A DNA stretch of 64,000 nt from Massilia sp. IC2-477 (lineage in GTDB: Bacteria > Pseudomonadota > Gammaproteobacteria > Burkholderiales > Burkholderiaceae_D): positions 124,001 through 188,000 of the forward strand of contig NZ_JAJFEQ010000008.1 of the NCBI RefSeq assembly GCF_020707265.1, given 5' to 3'. Below, one piece after another: positions 24,948 through 34,465 of this stretch. The position numbers and the translations under genes were made by a program. A model generated the notes under the pieces. It was not told where the DNA came from. It did no database searches and was given only the letters and a program-made list of their open reading frames with translations. Each line of letters begins with the position of its first letter. The stretch's first letter is position 1.

Positions 24948-26570
24948 ATGCGCGACGCGATCATCATCGGTGGCGGCCACAATGGCCTGGTATGCGCCTT
25001 CTACCTGGCGCGGGCCGGCCTGAAGGTGAGCGTGCTGGAGCGGCGCGAGGTGGTCGGCGGCGCCGCTGTCACCGAGGAATTCCATCCGGGGTTTCGCAAC
25101 TCGGTCGCGTCCTACACCGTCTCCCTGCTCAATCCGAAGGTGATCCGCGACATGGACCTGGCCCGACACGGCCTGCGCGTGGTCGAGCGGCCGCTGTCGA
25201 ACTTCCTGCCGTTTGACGACGGCCGCTACCTGAAGCTCGGGGCCGGACGCACGGCGGCCGAAGTGGCGAAGTTCTCGCAGCGCGACGCCGACCGGCTCGC
25301 CGCCTACGGCAGCCGGCTGGATGCCGCCGCCGACCTGCTGCGCGAACTGGTGCTGCAGACGCCGCCGAACCGGGTGCAGGGCGGCTGGCTGGCCACGCTG
25401 CCCGAACTGCTCAAGGCCGGGCGGCTCGGCAAGCGCGTGGCGGGTTTAAGCCTGTCGACCCAGCGCGAACTGCTCGACCTGTTCACCAAATCGGCCGGCG
25501 ACTATCTCGACGGCTGGTTCGAGAGCGCGCCGATCAAGGCGGCCTATGGCTTCGACAGCGTGGTGGGCAACTACGCCAGTCCCTACACCCCGGGCTCCGC
25601 CTACGTGCTGCTGCACCACGTGTTTGGCGAAGTCAATGGCAAGAAGGGAGCCTGGGGCCATGCCATCGGCGGCATGGGCGCGATCACCCAGGCGATGGCG
25701 AAGGCCGTTGCCGCGCTGGGCGTCGAGATCCGCACTGGCTGCGCGGTGGACGAAGTCTTGCTGGAGAGGGGCCGTGCCTGCGGCGTGGTCACGGCCAAGG
25801 GGGAGCGGCTCGACGCCCGCGTGGTGGTGTCGAACCTGAACCCGCGCCTGCTGTACACCTCGCTGGTCGACCCGGGCGCGCTGCCGGCCGACTTCCTGCG
25901 CCGCATGCAGGCCTGGCGCTGCGGTTCCGGCACCTTCCGCATGAACGTGGCGCTGGCCGAACTGCCCGACTTCAGCTGCCTGCCCGGCAAGGACGCGGCC
26001 GAGCACCACGGCAGCGGCATCATCATCGCGCCCAGCCTGCAGTACATGGAGCGCGCCTACCACGATGCGCGTGCCCACGGCTGGTCGCGCGAGCCGATCG
26101 TCGAGCTCCTGATTCCCTCCACGCTGGACCCGACGCTGGCGCCGCCGGGCCAGCACGTGGCCAGTCTGTTCTGCCAGCACGTGGCGCCGCAGCTGCCCGA
26201 CGGGATGAGCTGGGACGGCGAGCGCGAACGCGTGGCGGACCTGATGATCGACACGGTCGACCGCTACGCGCCCAACTTCAAGCGCGCGGTACTGGGCCGG
26301 CAGATCATGAGCCCGCTCGATCTGGAACGCACCTTCGGCCTGGTCGGGGGCGACATCTTTCACGGCGCCCTCGGGCTGGACCAGCTGTTCGCGGCGCGCC
26401 CGATGCTGGGCCATGCGGATTACCGCGGCCCGGTGGCGGGCCTGTACACCTGCGGCTCGGGAACCCACCCCGGCGGCGGCGTGACCGGCGCCCCCGGCCA
26501 CAATGCCGCGCGCGAGGTGCTGCGCGACTTTGCCAGGCGGCGCGTGGCGCGCCAGAGCGCGCCGCTCTGA
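24948..26570 (+). CDS. FAD-dependent oxidoreductase, phytoene-desaturase/PYROXD2-like
   Basis: 540-residue flavoprotein. The N-terminal dinucleotide fold IIIGGGHNGLVCAFYLARAG with VLERREVVGGAAVTEEFHPGF is typical of the CrtI/PYROXD2 branch of amine-oxidase-like proteins; the C-terminal FAD motif is CGSGTHPGGGVTGAPGHNAA. GGGGAGA ribosome site before ATG 24948. No carotenoid genes adjoin, so carotenoid desaturation is unlikely and the substrate is unknown. It stands alone between the signalling island and a small ORF. Confidence 0.9.
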   Translation: MRDAIIIGGGHNGLVCAFYLARAGLKVSVLERREVVGGAAVTEEFHPGFRNSVASYTVSLLNPKVIRDMDLARHGLRVVERPLSNFLPFDDGRYLKLGAGRTAAEVAKFSQRDADRLAAYGSRLDAAADLLRELVLQTPPNRVQGGWLATLPELLKAGRLGKRVAGLSLSTQRELLDLFTKSAGDYLDGWFESAPIKAAYGFDSVVGNYASPYTPGSAYVLLHHVFGEVNGKKGAWGHAIGGMGAITQAMAKAVAALGVEIRTGCAVDEVLLERGRACGVVTAKGERLDARVVVSNLNPRLLYTSLVDPGALPADFLRRMQAWRCGSGTFRMNVALAELPDFSCLPGKDAAEHHGSGIIIAPSLQYMERAYHDARAHGWSREPIVELLIPSTLDPTLAPPGQHVASLFCQHVAPQLPDGMSWDGERERVADLMIDTVDRYAPNFKRAVLGRQIMSPLDLERTFGLVGGDIFHGALGLDQLFAARPMLGHADYRGPVAGLYTCGSGTHPGGGVTGAPGHNAAREVLRDFARRRVARQSAPL

Positions 26571-26659
26571 GGCTGCGCACAGACCGAAGGCTGCGTATTT
26601 GCAGCCATGCTGATCCAGGAGTATGCTGGATTCACAACATACATATAGCGGAGACAATC

Positions 26660-26860
26660 ATGAAATTCCGACTCGCCTCGCCACACCTGGCCGAACGGTT
26701 CCATGGTCCCATGCGTTTCGGCCGCCGCTGGCGCGGCCATGAGCTGGCCCTGCGCCTCGTCCAGCTTGCCGTGCTGGCCGTCGTGGCGGTGGTGGGCGCC
26801 AGGCTGATCGCCAACGGCGTGGCCGGCGCCGCGCGCTGGATCGCCGCCGTCGTTTCCTGA
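26660..26860 (+). CDS. Small single-pass membrane protein (hypothetical)
   Basis: 66 residues: a basic N-terminal third (MKFRLASPHLAERF, RFGRRWRGHE) and one hydrophobic helix (LVQLAVLAVVAVVGARLIA). GCGGAGA lies 6-9 nt before the ATG, better than for the many random frames here. A GGCTGC/GCAGCC hairpin upstream (26589-26606) separates it from the oxidoreductase. Family not recognised; orientation would place the N-terminus in the cytoplasm by the positive-inside rule. Confidence 0.5.
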   Translation: MKFRLASPHLAERFHGPMRFGRRWRGHELALRLVQLAVLAVVAVVGARLIANGVAGAARWIAAVVS

Positions 26861-26885
26861 CCGCGAACAGCGCCCGGCCTGCACG

Positions 26886-28088
26886 CTAGCGCAGGTGCAT
26901 CAGTTCATTCCCGACCCGGTGCCGCCAGGTCTGGATCAGCGCGCGGTAAGCTTCGCCCACCGGCCGCACGTGCCGTTCCAGGTCGCACAGGCCGTACTGG
27001 TTGACGTTGCCCGCGTCCTCGGTGAGGGCGCTGTCCCAGTCGACCTGGTCGACCAGGCTGTACCACGTGAAGCCGAGGATCGGCACGCCGTCCGACTTCA
27101 GCCGCATCACGTTCGACCACTGCTTGTCGAGCCAGGCGCGCGCATCCTTTTCGCCATTACCGGCGTCGCGGTTGTTGGTCTCGGTGTGCATCACCGGGAT
27201 GCGGTAGCGGTGGTAGTACTGCTGGGTGATCACGTAGTACCCGAACAGTTCGCAGCTGCTGGTGGAGCCATCGGGGTGGATCACGTGCTCGTTGGTGGCG
27301 TAGTAATCGTTGCCCATGACGCAGACCGGCTTGACGCTGCGGTTCAGGAAGAAGTGATAGTCCTTGCGCGCCATGCCGTGGTCCATCAGGTATTCGTACA
27401 TCCTGCCGCTGACGTCGTGCCCGTAGGTGAGGTCGAGAGCGAGGAAGCGCAGCTCGTTCATGTGGCGCGCCGCATCGGTCGCTTCGGGCCCGCTGGGATG
27501 GAAGTATTCGGACGATTCGCTCTGGATGAACTTCGCGTCCGGCCGCACCATCATGATCGCCTCGGTGGCCAGGATGTTGGCGCGCGCCAGGTTGCGGATC
27601 GCGGTGACGAAGGCGTGGTCGGATCGCAGGCGCTCGTTCCACATGCCTTCGTGCGCCGAGAACTTGGCGGTGATGTAGATCTCGTTGATCGGCGTGTACA
27701 GGTCGACCCATGGGTAGCGGCGCGCGAAGGCGTCGGCGTACTCCGTGAAGTAGGTCGGGAACTCGGGATTCTGGAAGTCGCCCAGCCAGTCGGGCAGGCC
27801 GAAGTGGCACAGGTCGACGATCGGGCGGATGCCGCGCCGTCGGATCTCGGCGAACACCTCGTCGGTGAAGTCCCAGTCGTAGCGGCCCGGCCCCAGATGC
27901 ACCCGGTAGTAGGGAGGGCCATAGCGCAGGGCTTCGATGCCGAGCTCCTCGACCAGGGCGAGATCCTGCTTCCAGTGCCGGTAGTGGCCTGTCTTGTCCA
28001 TTTCGTCGACGCGCAGGCGGGCGCCATCGGGCCCGGAGACGACCGGATAGCTGCCTTCGATCCCGGTCGCAAACAAGAAGCTGTGCAT
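26886..28088 (-). CDS. GH1 family glycoside hydrolase (beta-glucosidase-like)
   Basis: 400 residues from ATG 28088 with AGGAG 6 nt upstream. No signal peptide, so cytoplasmic. GH1 signatures: YTPINEIYI with acid/base Glu136 and VMHTETNN with nucleophile Glu303 (the usual ITENG is altered to HTETN), then WYSLVDQVDW and the C-terminal GLCDLERHVRP. About 50 residues shorter than typical GH1 beta-glucosidases, and the nucleophile region is divergent, so substrate cannot be set; it could be a beta-glycosidase for imported disaccharides. It reads toward the small ORF and is divergent from the DUF421 gene. Confidence 0.85.
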   Translation of the reverse strand: MHSFLFATGIEGSYPVVSGPDGARLRVDEMDKTGHYRHWKQDLALVEELGIEALRYGPPYYRVHLGPGRYDWDFTDEVFAEIRRRGIRPIVDLCHFGLPDWLGDFQNPEFPTYFTEYADAFARRYPWVDLYTPINEIYITAKFSAHEGMWNERLRSDHAFVTAIRNLARANILATEAIMMVRPDAKFIQSESSEYFHPSGPEATDAARHMNELRFLALDLTYGHDVSGRMYEYLMDHGMARKDYHFFLNRSVKPVCVMGNDYYATNEHVIHPDGSTSSCELFGYYVITQQYYHRYRIPVMHTETNNRDAGNGEKDARAWLDKQWSNVMRLKSDGVPILGFTWYSLVDQVDWDSALTEDAGNVNQYGLCDLERHVRPVGEAYRALIQTWRHRVGNELMHLR

Positions 28089-28281
28089 GGTGTCTCCTGA
28101 CTCCGGCTGCCCTGTAGTGCGTGGACCGGCAGTTTCATCATCCTGCCAAAAACCGCCGCATGCAAGTCCAAAGCGCGGCTGCTTGCCCCGTTTCGGCATG
28201 CGCGCAACGCTGCCTATGGCGCGGCCCCGAATCCCGCGTGCCTGTAGAGTAGCGCAGGCCTTGAACCTGAAGAGAGAAACG

Positions 28282-28773
28282 ATGACCTGGTTGCCGGATA
28301 CATGGTCGGAGCTGTTCCTTGTCGAGACACCGCTGCTCGAACTGGCGGCCCGCGGGACCATCCTGTACTTCGTGATCCTGTTCCTGATGCGCTTCATGCC
28401 GCGCCGTACGGGCGGGGAGCTCGCCACCATGGACCTGATCTTCCTGCTGCTGATCGCGGAAGCCGCCTCGAACGCGTTCGGCGAATACCGCTCGGTGAGC
28501 GAGGGCCTGGTGCTGGTCCTGGTGCTGATGGGATGGAACTTCGCCGTCAACGCGGCCAGCTGGCGCTTTCGCTGGATCGAACGGCTGGTGTCTTCGCCGC
28601 CGATCGAGGTCGTCCGGAACGGCAAAATGCTGAAGCGGAACATGCGGCGCGAATTCCTCACCGAAGAGGAACTCATGAGCGCGCTTCGGCAGCAGGGCGT
28701 CGCTTCGGTCGAGGAGGTGCGGACCGCCTATATCGAAGGCGAGGGCGCGATCACGGTGATCAAGTCCCACTGA
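28282..28773 (+). CDS. DUF421 (YetF-like) membrane protein
   Basis: 163 residues. Three N-terminal membrane helices (ILYFVILFLMRFM, LIFLLLIAEAASNAF, GLVLVLVLMGWNFAVNAAS) are followed by a cytoplasmic DUF421 domain: PIEVVRNGKMLKRNMRREFL and TEEELMSALRQQGVASVEEV. The length and order match the YetF/YcaP family, conserved membrane proteins of unsettled function. AGAGAG ribosome site 5 nt before ATG 28282. Monocistronic. Confidence 0.9.
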   Translation: MTWLPDTWSELFLVETPLLELAARGTILYFVILFLMRFMPRRTGGELATMDLIFLLLIAEAASNAFGEYRSVSEGLVLVLVLMGWNFAVNAASWRFRWIERLVSSPPIEVVRNGKMLKRNMRREFLTEEELMSALRQQGVASVEEVRTAYIEGEGAITVIKSH

Positions 28774-28955
28774 GCCGGTGCAGTTATCCGCTCGCCGGCT
28801 TGTCGATATTCGCGGCAGTGATGACAGGCAACTCCGAAGATTGCGAGATATCCGGATTTGTTATCGCTGCGATCTGAAATCGCAATTGGATTTATGTCTT
28901 TGAGCGGGCTAAGCTGTATCCATTGCCCATCGCTAGACACATTCGAGGAATCCCT

Positions 28956-29099
28956 ATGACTACCGCTACTATCGTTTCGATCCGTCCTGAAGCACCGCGC
29001 ACCTTCCGCTTCCCGACCGCCGGCCTGGCCGCCAAGCTGCGCCGCGCCATCGAGCTGTACGGTGCCGCCTACCTGGTCAAGGGCGCCAGCTACTTGTAA
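28956..29099 (+). CDS. 47-residue basic small protein with own terminator
   Basis: Small ORF of 47 codons plus stop, reading MTTATIVSIRPEAPRT then FRFPTAGLAAKLRRAIELYG and ending KGASYL. GAGGAA lies 6-8 nt upstream and a strong terminator begins 26 nt after the stop, so this looks like an independent small-protein unit rather than a chance frame. It has a basic amphipathic helix (LAAKLRRAIELYGAAYL) that could bind membrane or nucleic acid. Family not recognised. Confidence 0.65.
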   Translation: MTTATIVSIRPEAPRTFRFPTAGLAAKLRRAIELYGAAYLVKGASYL

Positions 29100-29124
29100 G
29101 CCGCCATTGGCCGGCACCGAAGTG

Positions 29125-29148
29125 AGCCCCGCACTGGGGCTTTTTTTT
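29125..29148 (+). terminator. Rho-independent terminator after the small protein
   Basis: AGCCCC/GGGGCT stem with a 5-nt loop (GCACT) and a run of eight T residues. It ends the 28956-29099 transcript. Confidence 0.9.
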
Positions 29149-29166
29149 CGCCTGCACTGAGCGGCG

Positions 29167-29721
29167 TTACAGCCGGATGGTTATTTCTATCTTTTCCAGT
29201 CCTATCCCAAGGGACTCGGCCAGCTTGCGCTTGGCTTCAGCGATCGCATCGGCCAGGTTCCCCGTCTTGACCTGGGCGCCGTCAAGCGGCTGCACATAGG
29301 GCAGGGCGCGCTGGGCGACCTGCAGGCCCTCCCCATTGCCCGCCAGGCGCCGCCAGCTGAGCGCGTCCGGATCGATGTCCAGGCGGCGCAGCAGTTCGTC
29401 CGTTTCGAGGTAGGCCACGGGAAAGCGCTGTCCCTTGGCCAGCAGCTGCCAGGCGCCCGGGATATCGAGCATCGCATAGGAGCGGAATTCAATTGTGATC
29501 CTGGCCGCATGCGGCGAGGGCTTGATGCCCTCGATCTTCGCAATCAGGAAAGCCACGCCGTGCTCGAAATCGGTGGCGGCCCACTGCTCGCGGCGATTGC
29601 GCACGCATACCAGGTATTGCGCCGCCTGCACGCGCTCCGGGCTCGCGGTCCAGTGACCGCAGCCGCCTTCCTCGCGCATCCGGCGCAAATCCTTCCCTGT
29701 GTAGACAATCACGCTTTCCAT
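29167..29721 (-). CDS. Hypothetical protein, 184 residues
   Basis: Unrecognised soluble protein, no signal peptide or membrane helix. N-terminal part MESVIVYTGKDLRRMREEGG then RVQAAQYLVCVRNR, and a central WQLLAKGQRFPVAYLETDEL. Codon use follows the genome style, and GGAA lies upstream of ATG 29721. The plus-strand terminator lies 19-42 nt beyond its stop. Its role cannot be inferred; it stands alone. Confidence 0.65.
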   Translation of the reverse strand: MESVIVYTGKDLRRMREEGGCGHWTASPERVQAAQYLVCVRNRREQWAATDFEHGVAFLIAKIEGIKPSPHAARITIEFRSYAMLDIPGAWQLLAKGQRFPVAYLETDELLRRLDIDPDALSWRRLAGNGEGLQVAQRALPYVQPLDGAQVKTGNLADAIAEAKRKLAESLGIGLEKIEITIRL

Positions 29722-30020
29722 GCGCGTTCCAAATTCTCTTTACTCGACATTACTGGCTGAAAGCATTGTATGGAAATCAATCGCCGCATGGTGACGTCTG
29801 CGCGCCGGCTTGCGCTGGCTCACCGTGCCAAGGCTGCGCTGCAGGTTTCTATCGCCAGGAATTGGCGAGCTATGCGATGGATTGACATGCCTCATGCCGG
29901 ATCCGGCAACCGATTGACGGCCTCATGTGTCCAAACCTGAGCCTGGAGAAAGAACGTCCAACATATTGTTTTCGCTGGCGTTCGAGACCGGGTCCACTTT
30001 TGCACACAAGGAGAAACAAG
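29722..30020. other. Intergenic region, nothing recognised
   Basis: Roughly 300 bases between divergent units. No repeat, terminator or clear promoter pair was seen. A frame upstream of 30021 is open but lacks a ribosome site, so the short protein start at 30021 is preferred. Confidence 0.5.
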
Positions 30021-30134
30021 ATGGAGACTATCGACGCACTGACCAAACTGGTGGCCATGCTGAACACCAACCACTTCGCCGCCGTCGTCCTGATCGCGCT
30101 TGCGCTCGCCTACAAGCAGCCGCCGCGCGGCTAG
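30021..30134 (+). CDS. 37-residue membrane miniprotein
   Basis: Small ORF reading METIDALTKLVAMLNTNHF followed by one hydrophobic helix AAVVLIALALAYK and PPRG. A near-ideal AAGGAG lies 7 nt before the ATG. The size, single helix and strong ribosome site are the pattern of regulatory or stress-related membrane miniproteins. Family not recognised. The dehydrogenase gene starts 72 nt downstream and could share its transcript. Confidence 0.6.
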   Translation: METIDALTKLVAMLNTNHFAAVVLIALALAYKQPPRG

Positions 30135-30206
30135 GCGCCTGCAGGACGCCCGCAGACGGGTTATGATCATGATCTACGAATCACTCAACACAGGAACCGA
30201 CGCCCC

Positions 30207-31652
30207 ATGACGACTTCCAGCTACCCCGATACCCGCCTCCTGATCGCCAACGAATGGAGTGACGCCACCGGCGGCAAGACCATCCCGGTCGTGAACCCGG
30301 CTACCGGCCAGAATATCGGCAGCGTGGCCCACGCCAGCATCGCCGACCTCGACCGCGCCCTGGCTGCCGCGCAGAAGGGCTTTGAGGCCTGGCGAGTCAT
30401 CCCGGCCGCCGAGCGCGCCGCCACCATGCGCCGCGCCGCCACCTTGCTGCGCGAGCGCGCCGGCGACATCGCCCGCCTGCTGACCCAGGAACAGGGCAAG
30501 CCGCTGGCAGAAGCGAAAATGGAAGCCATGGCCGGCGCCGAGATCATCGACTGGTTCGCTGCCGAAGGCATGCGCGTCTACGGCCGTATCGTGCCATCGC
30601 GTAACCCGGCCGCGCAACAGCTGGTGCTGAAGGAGCCGGTCGGTCCGGTTGCCGCCTTCACCCCTTGGAACTTCCCGATCAACCAGATCGTGCGCAAGCT
30701 GGCCGCCGCCCTGGCCACCGGCTGTTCCTTCCTGTGCAAGGCGCCGGAAGAAACCCCGGCCTCGCCGGCCGCGCTGCTGCAGTGCTTCGTCGACGCCGGC
30801 GTGCCGCCGGGCGTGGTGGGCCTGGTGTTCGGCGACCCGGCCGAGATCTCCGGCTACCTGATTCCGCACCCGATCATCCGCAAGGTGACCTTCACCGGCT
30901 CGACCCCGGTCGGCAAGCAGCTCGCCGCCCTGGCCGGCGCCCACATGAAGCGCGCCACCATGGAACTGGGCGGTCACGCCCCGGTCATCATCGCCGAGGA
31001 CGCCGACGTCGCGCTGGCGGTCAAGGCCGCCGGCGCCGCCAAGTTCCGCAATGCCGGCCAGGTGTGCATCTCGCCGACCCGCTTCCTGGTACACAACGCG
31101 ATCAAGGACGAATTCACCCGCGCGCTGGTCGCCCACGCCGAAGGCCTGAAGATCGGCGACGGCCTGGCCGAAGGTACCAACCTGGGCCCACTGGCCAATG
31201 CGCGTCGCCTGAGCGCGATGGCCAAGGTGGTTGAGGATGCCCAGGCCAAGGGCGCGAAAATCGCCACCGGCGGCCAGCGCGTCGGCGATTCGGGTAACTT
31301 CTTCGCACCGACCATCCTGGCCGATGTACCCCTGGAAGCCAGCGTGTTCAACGACGAGCCCTTCGGTCCGGTCGCGGCGGTGCGCGGTTTCGACAGCCTG
31401 GAAGAAGCGATTGCCGAGGCCAACCGCCTGCCGTACGGCCTGGCCGGTTATGCGTTCACCCGCTCGATCAAGAACGCCCAGCTCCTGATGAACCGCGTCG
31501 AAGTCGGCATGCTGTGGATCAACCAGCCGGCCACGCCGAGCGCGGAGCTGCCCTTTGGCGGCATCAAGGATTCCGGCTATGGCTCGGAAGGCGGCCCGGA
31601 GGCGCTGGAGTCCTATCTGAACGTCAAGGCCGTGTCGATGGTCGGCGTGTAA
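30207..31652 (+). CDS. NAD-dependent succinate-semialdehyde dehydrogenase family ALDH
   Basis: 481-residue cytoplasmic aldehyde dehydrogenase. Motifs: [19 protein letters not shown] (cofactor site), [19 protein letters not shown] with the general-base Glu and [12 protein letters not shown] with catalytic Cys287. This version of the Cys motif is typical of Burkholderiales enzymes named NAD-dependent succinate-semialdehyde dehydrogenase, which turn succinate semialdehyde into succinate. No GABA transaminase adjoins, so other aldehydes are possible. Ends at a strong terminator. Confidence 0.9.
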   Translation: MTTSSYPDTRLLIANEWSDATGGKTIPVVNPATGQNIGSVAHASIADLDRALAAAQKGFEAWRVIPAAERAATMRRAATLLRERAGDIARLLTQEQGKPLAEAKMEAMAGAEIIDWFAAEGMRVYGRIVPSRNPAAQQLVLKEPVGPVAAFTPWNFPINQIVRKLAAALATGCSFLCKAPEETPASPAALLQCFVDAGVPPGVVGLVFGDPAEISGYLIPHPIIRKVTFTGSTPVGKQLAALAGAHMKRATMELGGHAPVIIAEDADVALAVKAAGAAKFRNAGQVCISPTRFLVHNAIKDEFTRALVAHAEGLKIGDGLAEGTNLGPLANARRLSAMAKVVEDAQAKGAKIATGGQRVGDSGNFFAPTILADVPLEASVFNDEPFGPVAAVRGFDSLEEAIAEANRLPYGLAGYAFTRSIKNAQLLMNRVEVGMLWINQPATPSAELPFGGIKDSGYGSEGGPEALESYLNVKAVSMVGV

Positions 31653-31672
31653 GCAAGCGCCTGTGCTGGACG

Positions 31673-31702
31673 AATGCCCGCTTCCGAGCGGGCATTTTTT
31701 TT
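31673..31702 (+). terminator. Rho-independent terminator after the dehydrogenase
   Basis: AATGCCCGC/GCGGGCATT stem with a 6-nt loop (TTCCGA) and T-run, 20 nt after the stop. Confidence 0.93.
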
Positions 31703-31780
31703 GCGCTCTGTTTCCCAATGCACGGTTCGATGCCCGTCTTTACGGCAAACTCACGTGCACTGCATTGCGGAGAGACGACG

Positions 31781-33097
31781 ATGGCGACAGGGGGCGCGAC
31801 GGTAGAACAGGGCATCCAGACGGCGGGCGTGGGCCGATTCCAGTACCGCCTGTTCGCCATCTTCGGCCTGGTCTGGATGGCCGACGCGATGCAGGTGCTG
31901 TCGATCGGCTTTTCCGCCCCTTCGATCGCCAGAACATTCGGTGTCACCCTGCCGCAGGCGCTGGAAACCGGCACCTTCTTCTTTGTCGGCATGCTGGTCG
32001 GCGCCTTTGCCTTCGGTCGCCTGGCCGACCGGATCGGCCGGCGCCCGGTGCTGATGGCGGCGGTGGTCGTCGACGCCTGTTTCGGCGTGGCCTCGGCCTT
32101 CGCCCCGGACTTCACCTGGCTGCTGGCGCTGCGCTTCCTGACCGGCATCGGGGTTGGTGGCACGCTGCCGGTGGACTACACGATGATGGCGGAATTCCTG
32201 CCCAGCGACCGCCGCGGGCGCTGGCTGGTGCTGCTCGAATCCTTCTGGGCCGTCGGCACCATCGCGCTGGCGGTGCTGGCCCTGGTCGCGGTGAGCTGGG
32301 GTGAGGACGCCTGGCGCCTGATTTTTTTCGTGACCGGCCTGCCGGCCCTGATCGGAGTGGTGCTGCGCCTGTACGTCCCGGAGTCGCCCATGTACCTGAA
32401 CCGCAGCGGGCGTAGCGAAGAGGCACGCAGCGTACTCGAACGCGTCGCCCGCACCAACGGCCGCTCAGGCCCGATCCCGCAACTGGCACCCGAGCATCCC
32501 GTGAAACGCTCGCTCGCGGCGCTGTTCGCAGGCGGCCTGCGGCGTCGCAGCCTGGCCCTGTTCGTGGCCTGGGGCCTGATCTCGATCGCCTATTACGGCG
32601 TGTTCGTCTACCTGCCGGTGCGCCTGTCGGCGGAGGGCTTCGCCTTCATGCGCGGCCAGGAATTCCTGATCGTGCTGGCGCTGGTCCAGCTGCCCGGCTT
32701 CGCGCTGTCCGCCTACGGCGTGGAGCGCTGGGGACGCAAGCCGACCCTGGTCGGCTTCCTGCTGCTGAGCGCCGCCGGCTGCATGGCCTACAGCCTGGGC
32801 AGTGCCACCTGGCTGGTGGTGGGCTCGACCCTCTTGATGAGCTTTGCGCTGCTGGGAACCTGGGGCGCGCTGTACGCGTTCACGCCGGAGGTCTACCCGA
32901 CCGAACTGCGCGCCAGCGGCATGGGCATGGCCGGGGCGGTGGCCCGCTTCGGCGGCCTGTTCGCGCCGAGCATCGTGGCGCCGGTGATGGCCACGCACTT
33001 CACGCTGGCGCTGGGCATGCTGGCGGCTTTCCTGGCGATCGGGGCCGCTGCGATCGGGATGGTCGACATCGAGTCGCGCAAGCGCGCACTGGACTAG
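31781..33097 (+). CDS. MFS transporter (SV2/organic-solute type)
   Basis: 438-residue inner-membrane transporter with 12 predicted helices. ATG 31781 follows GGAGAG; the open frame extends upstream through the terminator and is rejected there. Signatures: FGRLADRIGRRPVLM between TM2 and TM3, GTLPVDYTMMAEFLPSDRRG, and VPESPMYLNRSGR, which put it with the SV2-like/metabolite:H+ symporter branch. No adjacent enzyme reveals the solute. Its end overlaps by 4 nt the stop of the convergent acyltransferase gene. Confidence 0.9.
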   Translation: MATGGATVEQGIQTAGVGRFQYRLFAIFGLVWMADAMQVLSIGFSAPSIARTFGVTLPQALETGTFFFVGMLVGAFAFGRLADRIGRRPVLMAAVVVDACFGVASAFAPDFTWLLALRFLTGIGVGGTLPVDYTMMAEFLPSDRRGRWLVLLESFWAVGTIALAVLALVAVSWGEDAWRLIFFVTGLPALIGVVLRLYVPESPMYLNRSGRSEEARSVLERVARTNGRSGPIPQLAPEHPVKRSLAALFAGGLRRRSLALFVAWGLISIAYYGVFVYLPVRLSAEGFAFMRGQEFLIVLALVQLPGFALSAYGVERWGRKPTLVGFLLLSAAGCMAYSLGSATWLVVGSTLLMSFALLGTWGALYAFTPEVYPTELRASGMGMAGAVARFGGLFAPSIVAPVMATHFTLALGMLAAFLAIGAAAIGMVDIESRKRALD

Positions 33098-34224
33098 GTT
33101 TTTGCAGCGATGCGCTTAAGCATGACAAGGCTAAGCGCGCGCAAGGCCGCAGTGCTTGCGTTCGACAGCCGTACTTCGAGGTAATGGTAGACGGCGGCCG
33201 CAGCCGAGATCGCCACGGCAGTGCTGAGCAGCACATGGCCCCAGCTGTGCACCTCTCCTCCGATTGCGGCGACTGCGTGATGGACGAGCGCTTGGGTGGT
33301 GGTGTGGGTCAGGTAGAGGGAAAAAGAGATCGTCCCCAACCATACCAGCACGGCAGGCGGCACCAGCGTGACGGTCTTGCTCGCCAACGCGAGCGCCAGC
33401 ACCAGCAGCGCTGCCACAGCGCCCCATTGCTTTGGCCCATGGAAATTGGCTGGCCCTCCCCAAAGTGCCCATACCGCCGCGCACAGCGCCAGGAACACGA
33501 CATGCCATGCGACCGTCTGCGAACGCAGCCGGAACCACTCCTGCAGGAACAGCCAGCCGATGCCCACCCCTGCAAGAAACTCGAGAATGATCGCGTTGGT
33601 CATCAGGTTCAGGTAGCCGAGCGAGAAGTGAAAGTTGGTCAGAATGTCGAAGCTCAGGTCGCGTTTGACTGCAGGAAGCAGGATCACGGTGAGGACGATC
33701 CAGCCGGCCAGCATCAGCAGGCGCCAGCGGCCGAGCAGCAGGCACAGCCCGAAGATGAGGTAAAAATACATTTCGAAATTCAAGGTCCAGCCCAAGGGAA
33801 GCGCGGGGTCGAAGAAGGGAGCTTTTTCCAGGTTCACTGGTTGAAAGCTCAGGCTGAGCATGAGAGCCTTGATTTGTGACGGGTTGCGAAGCCATCCTGG
33901 TCCGAGGTTGTTGACTGTGAGCCAAACCACCGTGATGAGCGCATATAGTGGCCAGATGCGCGCGAAACGTCGCACCAGAAAATCGACCGCGTCTGCCGGC
34001 GTCCCTGCCATGTGACGGGTCGTGTAGACCATGATGAAGCCGCTGATCACGAAGAACAGGTCGACGCCCATGGCGCCGGGACGTAGCCATTGTTCAGCCA
34101 GTTCCCAGCTTGGCGTGTCGAGGAAAAAGTAGCGCGCGTGGGTCAAGACGACTAGCACGACAGCAATGCCACGCAAGGCTTGGATCCAGGCCAGTTTAGG
34201 TCGCGTATCGGTAATAGGGGTCAT
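33094..34224 (-). CDS. Acyltransferase-3 family (OafA/YrhL-like) membrane protein
   Basis: 376-residue integral membrane O-acyltransferase with about ten helices. The N-terminal motif IQALRGIAVVLVVLTHARYF contains the essential His of the family; GAMGVDLFFVISGFIMV and RRFARIWPLYALITVVWL follow as usual. Such proteins acetylate cell-surface sugars (LPS, exopolysaccharide or peptidoglycan). No glycan cluster adjoins. The DNA is less G+C-rich than its neighbours, a hint of transfer. It ends tail-to-tail with the MFS gene. Confidence 0.9.
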   Translation of the reverse strand: MTPITDTRPKLAWIQALRGIAVVLVVLTHARYFFLDTPSWELAEQWLRPGAMGVDLFFVISGFIMVYTTRHMAGTPADAVDFLVRRFARIWPLYALITVVWLTVNNLGPGWLRNPSQIKALMLSLSFQPVNLEKAPFFDPALPLGWTLNFEMYFYLIFGLCLLLGRWRLLMLAGWIVLTVILLPAVKRDLSFDILTNFHFSLGYLNLMTNAIILEFLAGVGIGWLFLQEWFRLRSQTVAWHVVFLALCAAVWALWGGPANFHGPKQWGAVAALLVLALALASKTVTLVPPAVLVWLGTISFSLYLTHTTTQALVHHAVAAIGGEVHSWGHVLLSTAVAISAAAAVYHYLEVRLSNASTAALRALSLVMLKRIAAKT

Positions 34225-34465
34225 CAGGATAACAAGTGCGGATCTGCTTGCGAGGGTTTTCCGGATACAAAAAAATGCTCAGTTCCAGGAAAAACAATGC
34301 TTATTGGCATTACAATTTTGGCTCGGCGGCAGCTTACCACATGCTTCAATCGCCGAGTGCGCATGCCTCCAAGACCTGCAAGCCGCACGGATATCGCCCG
34401 CGTCCCGCGTCGCGACACGAAACGCGCGAAAATGGCGGCTTTCGTCGCTCGCACGCCAACTCATC

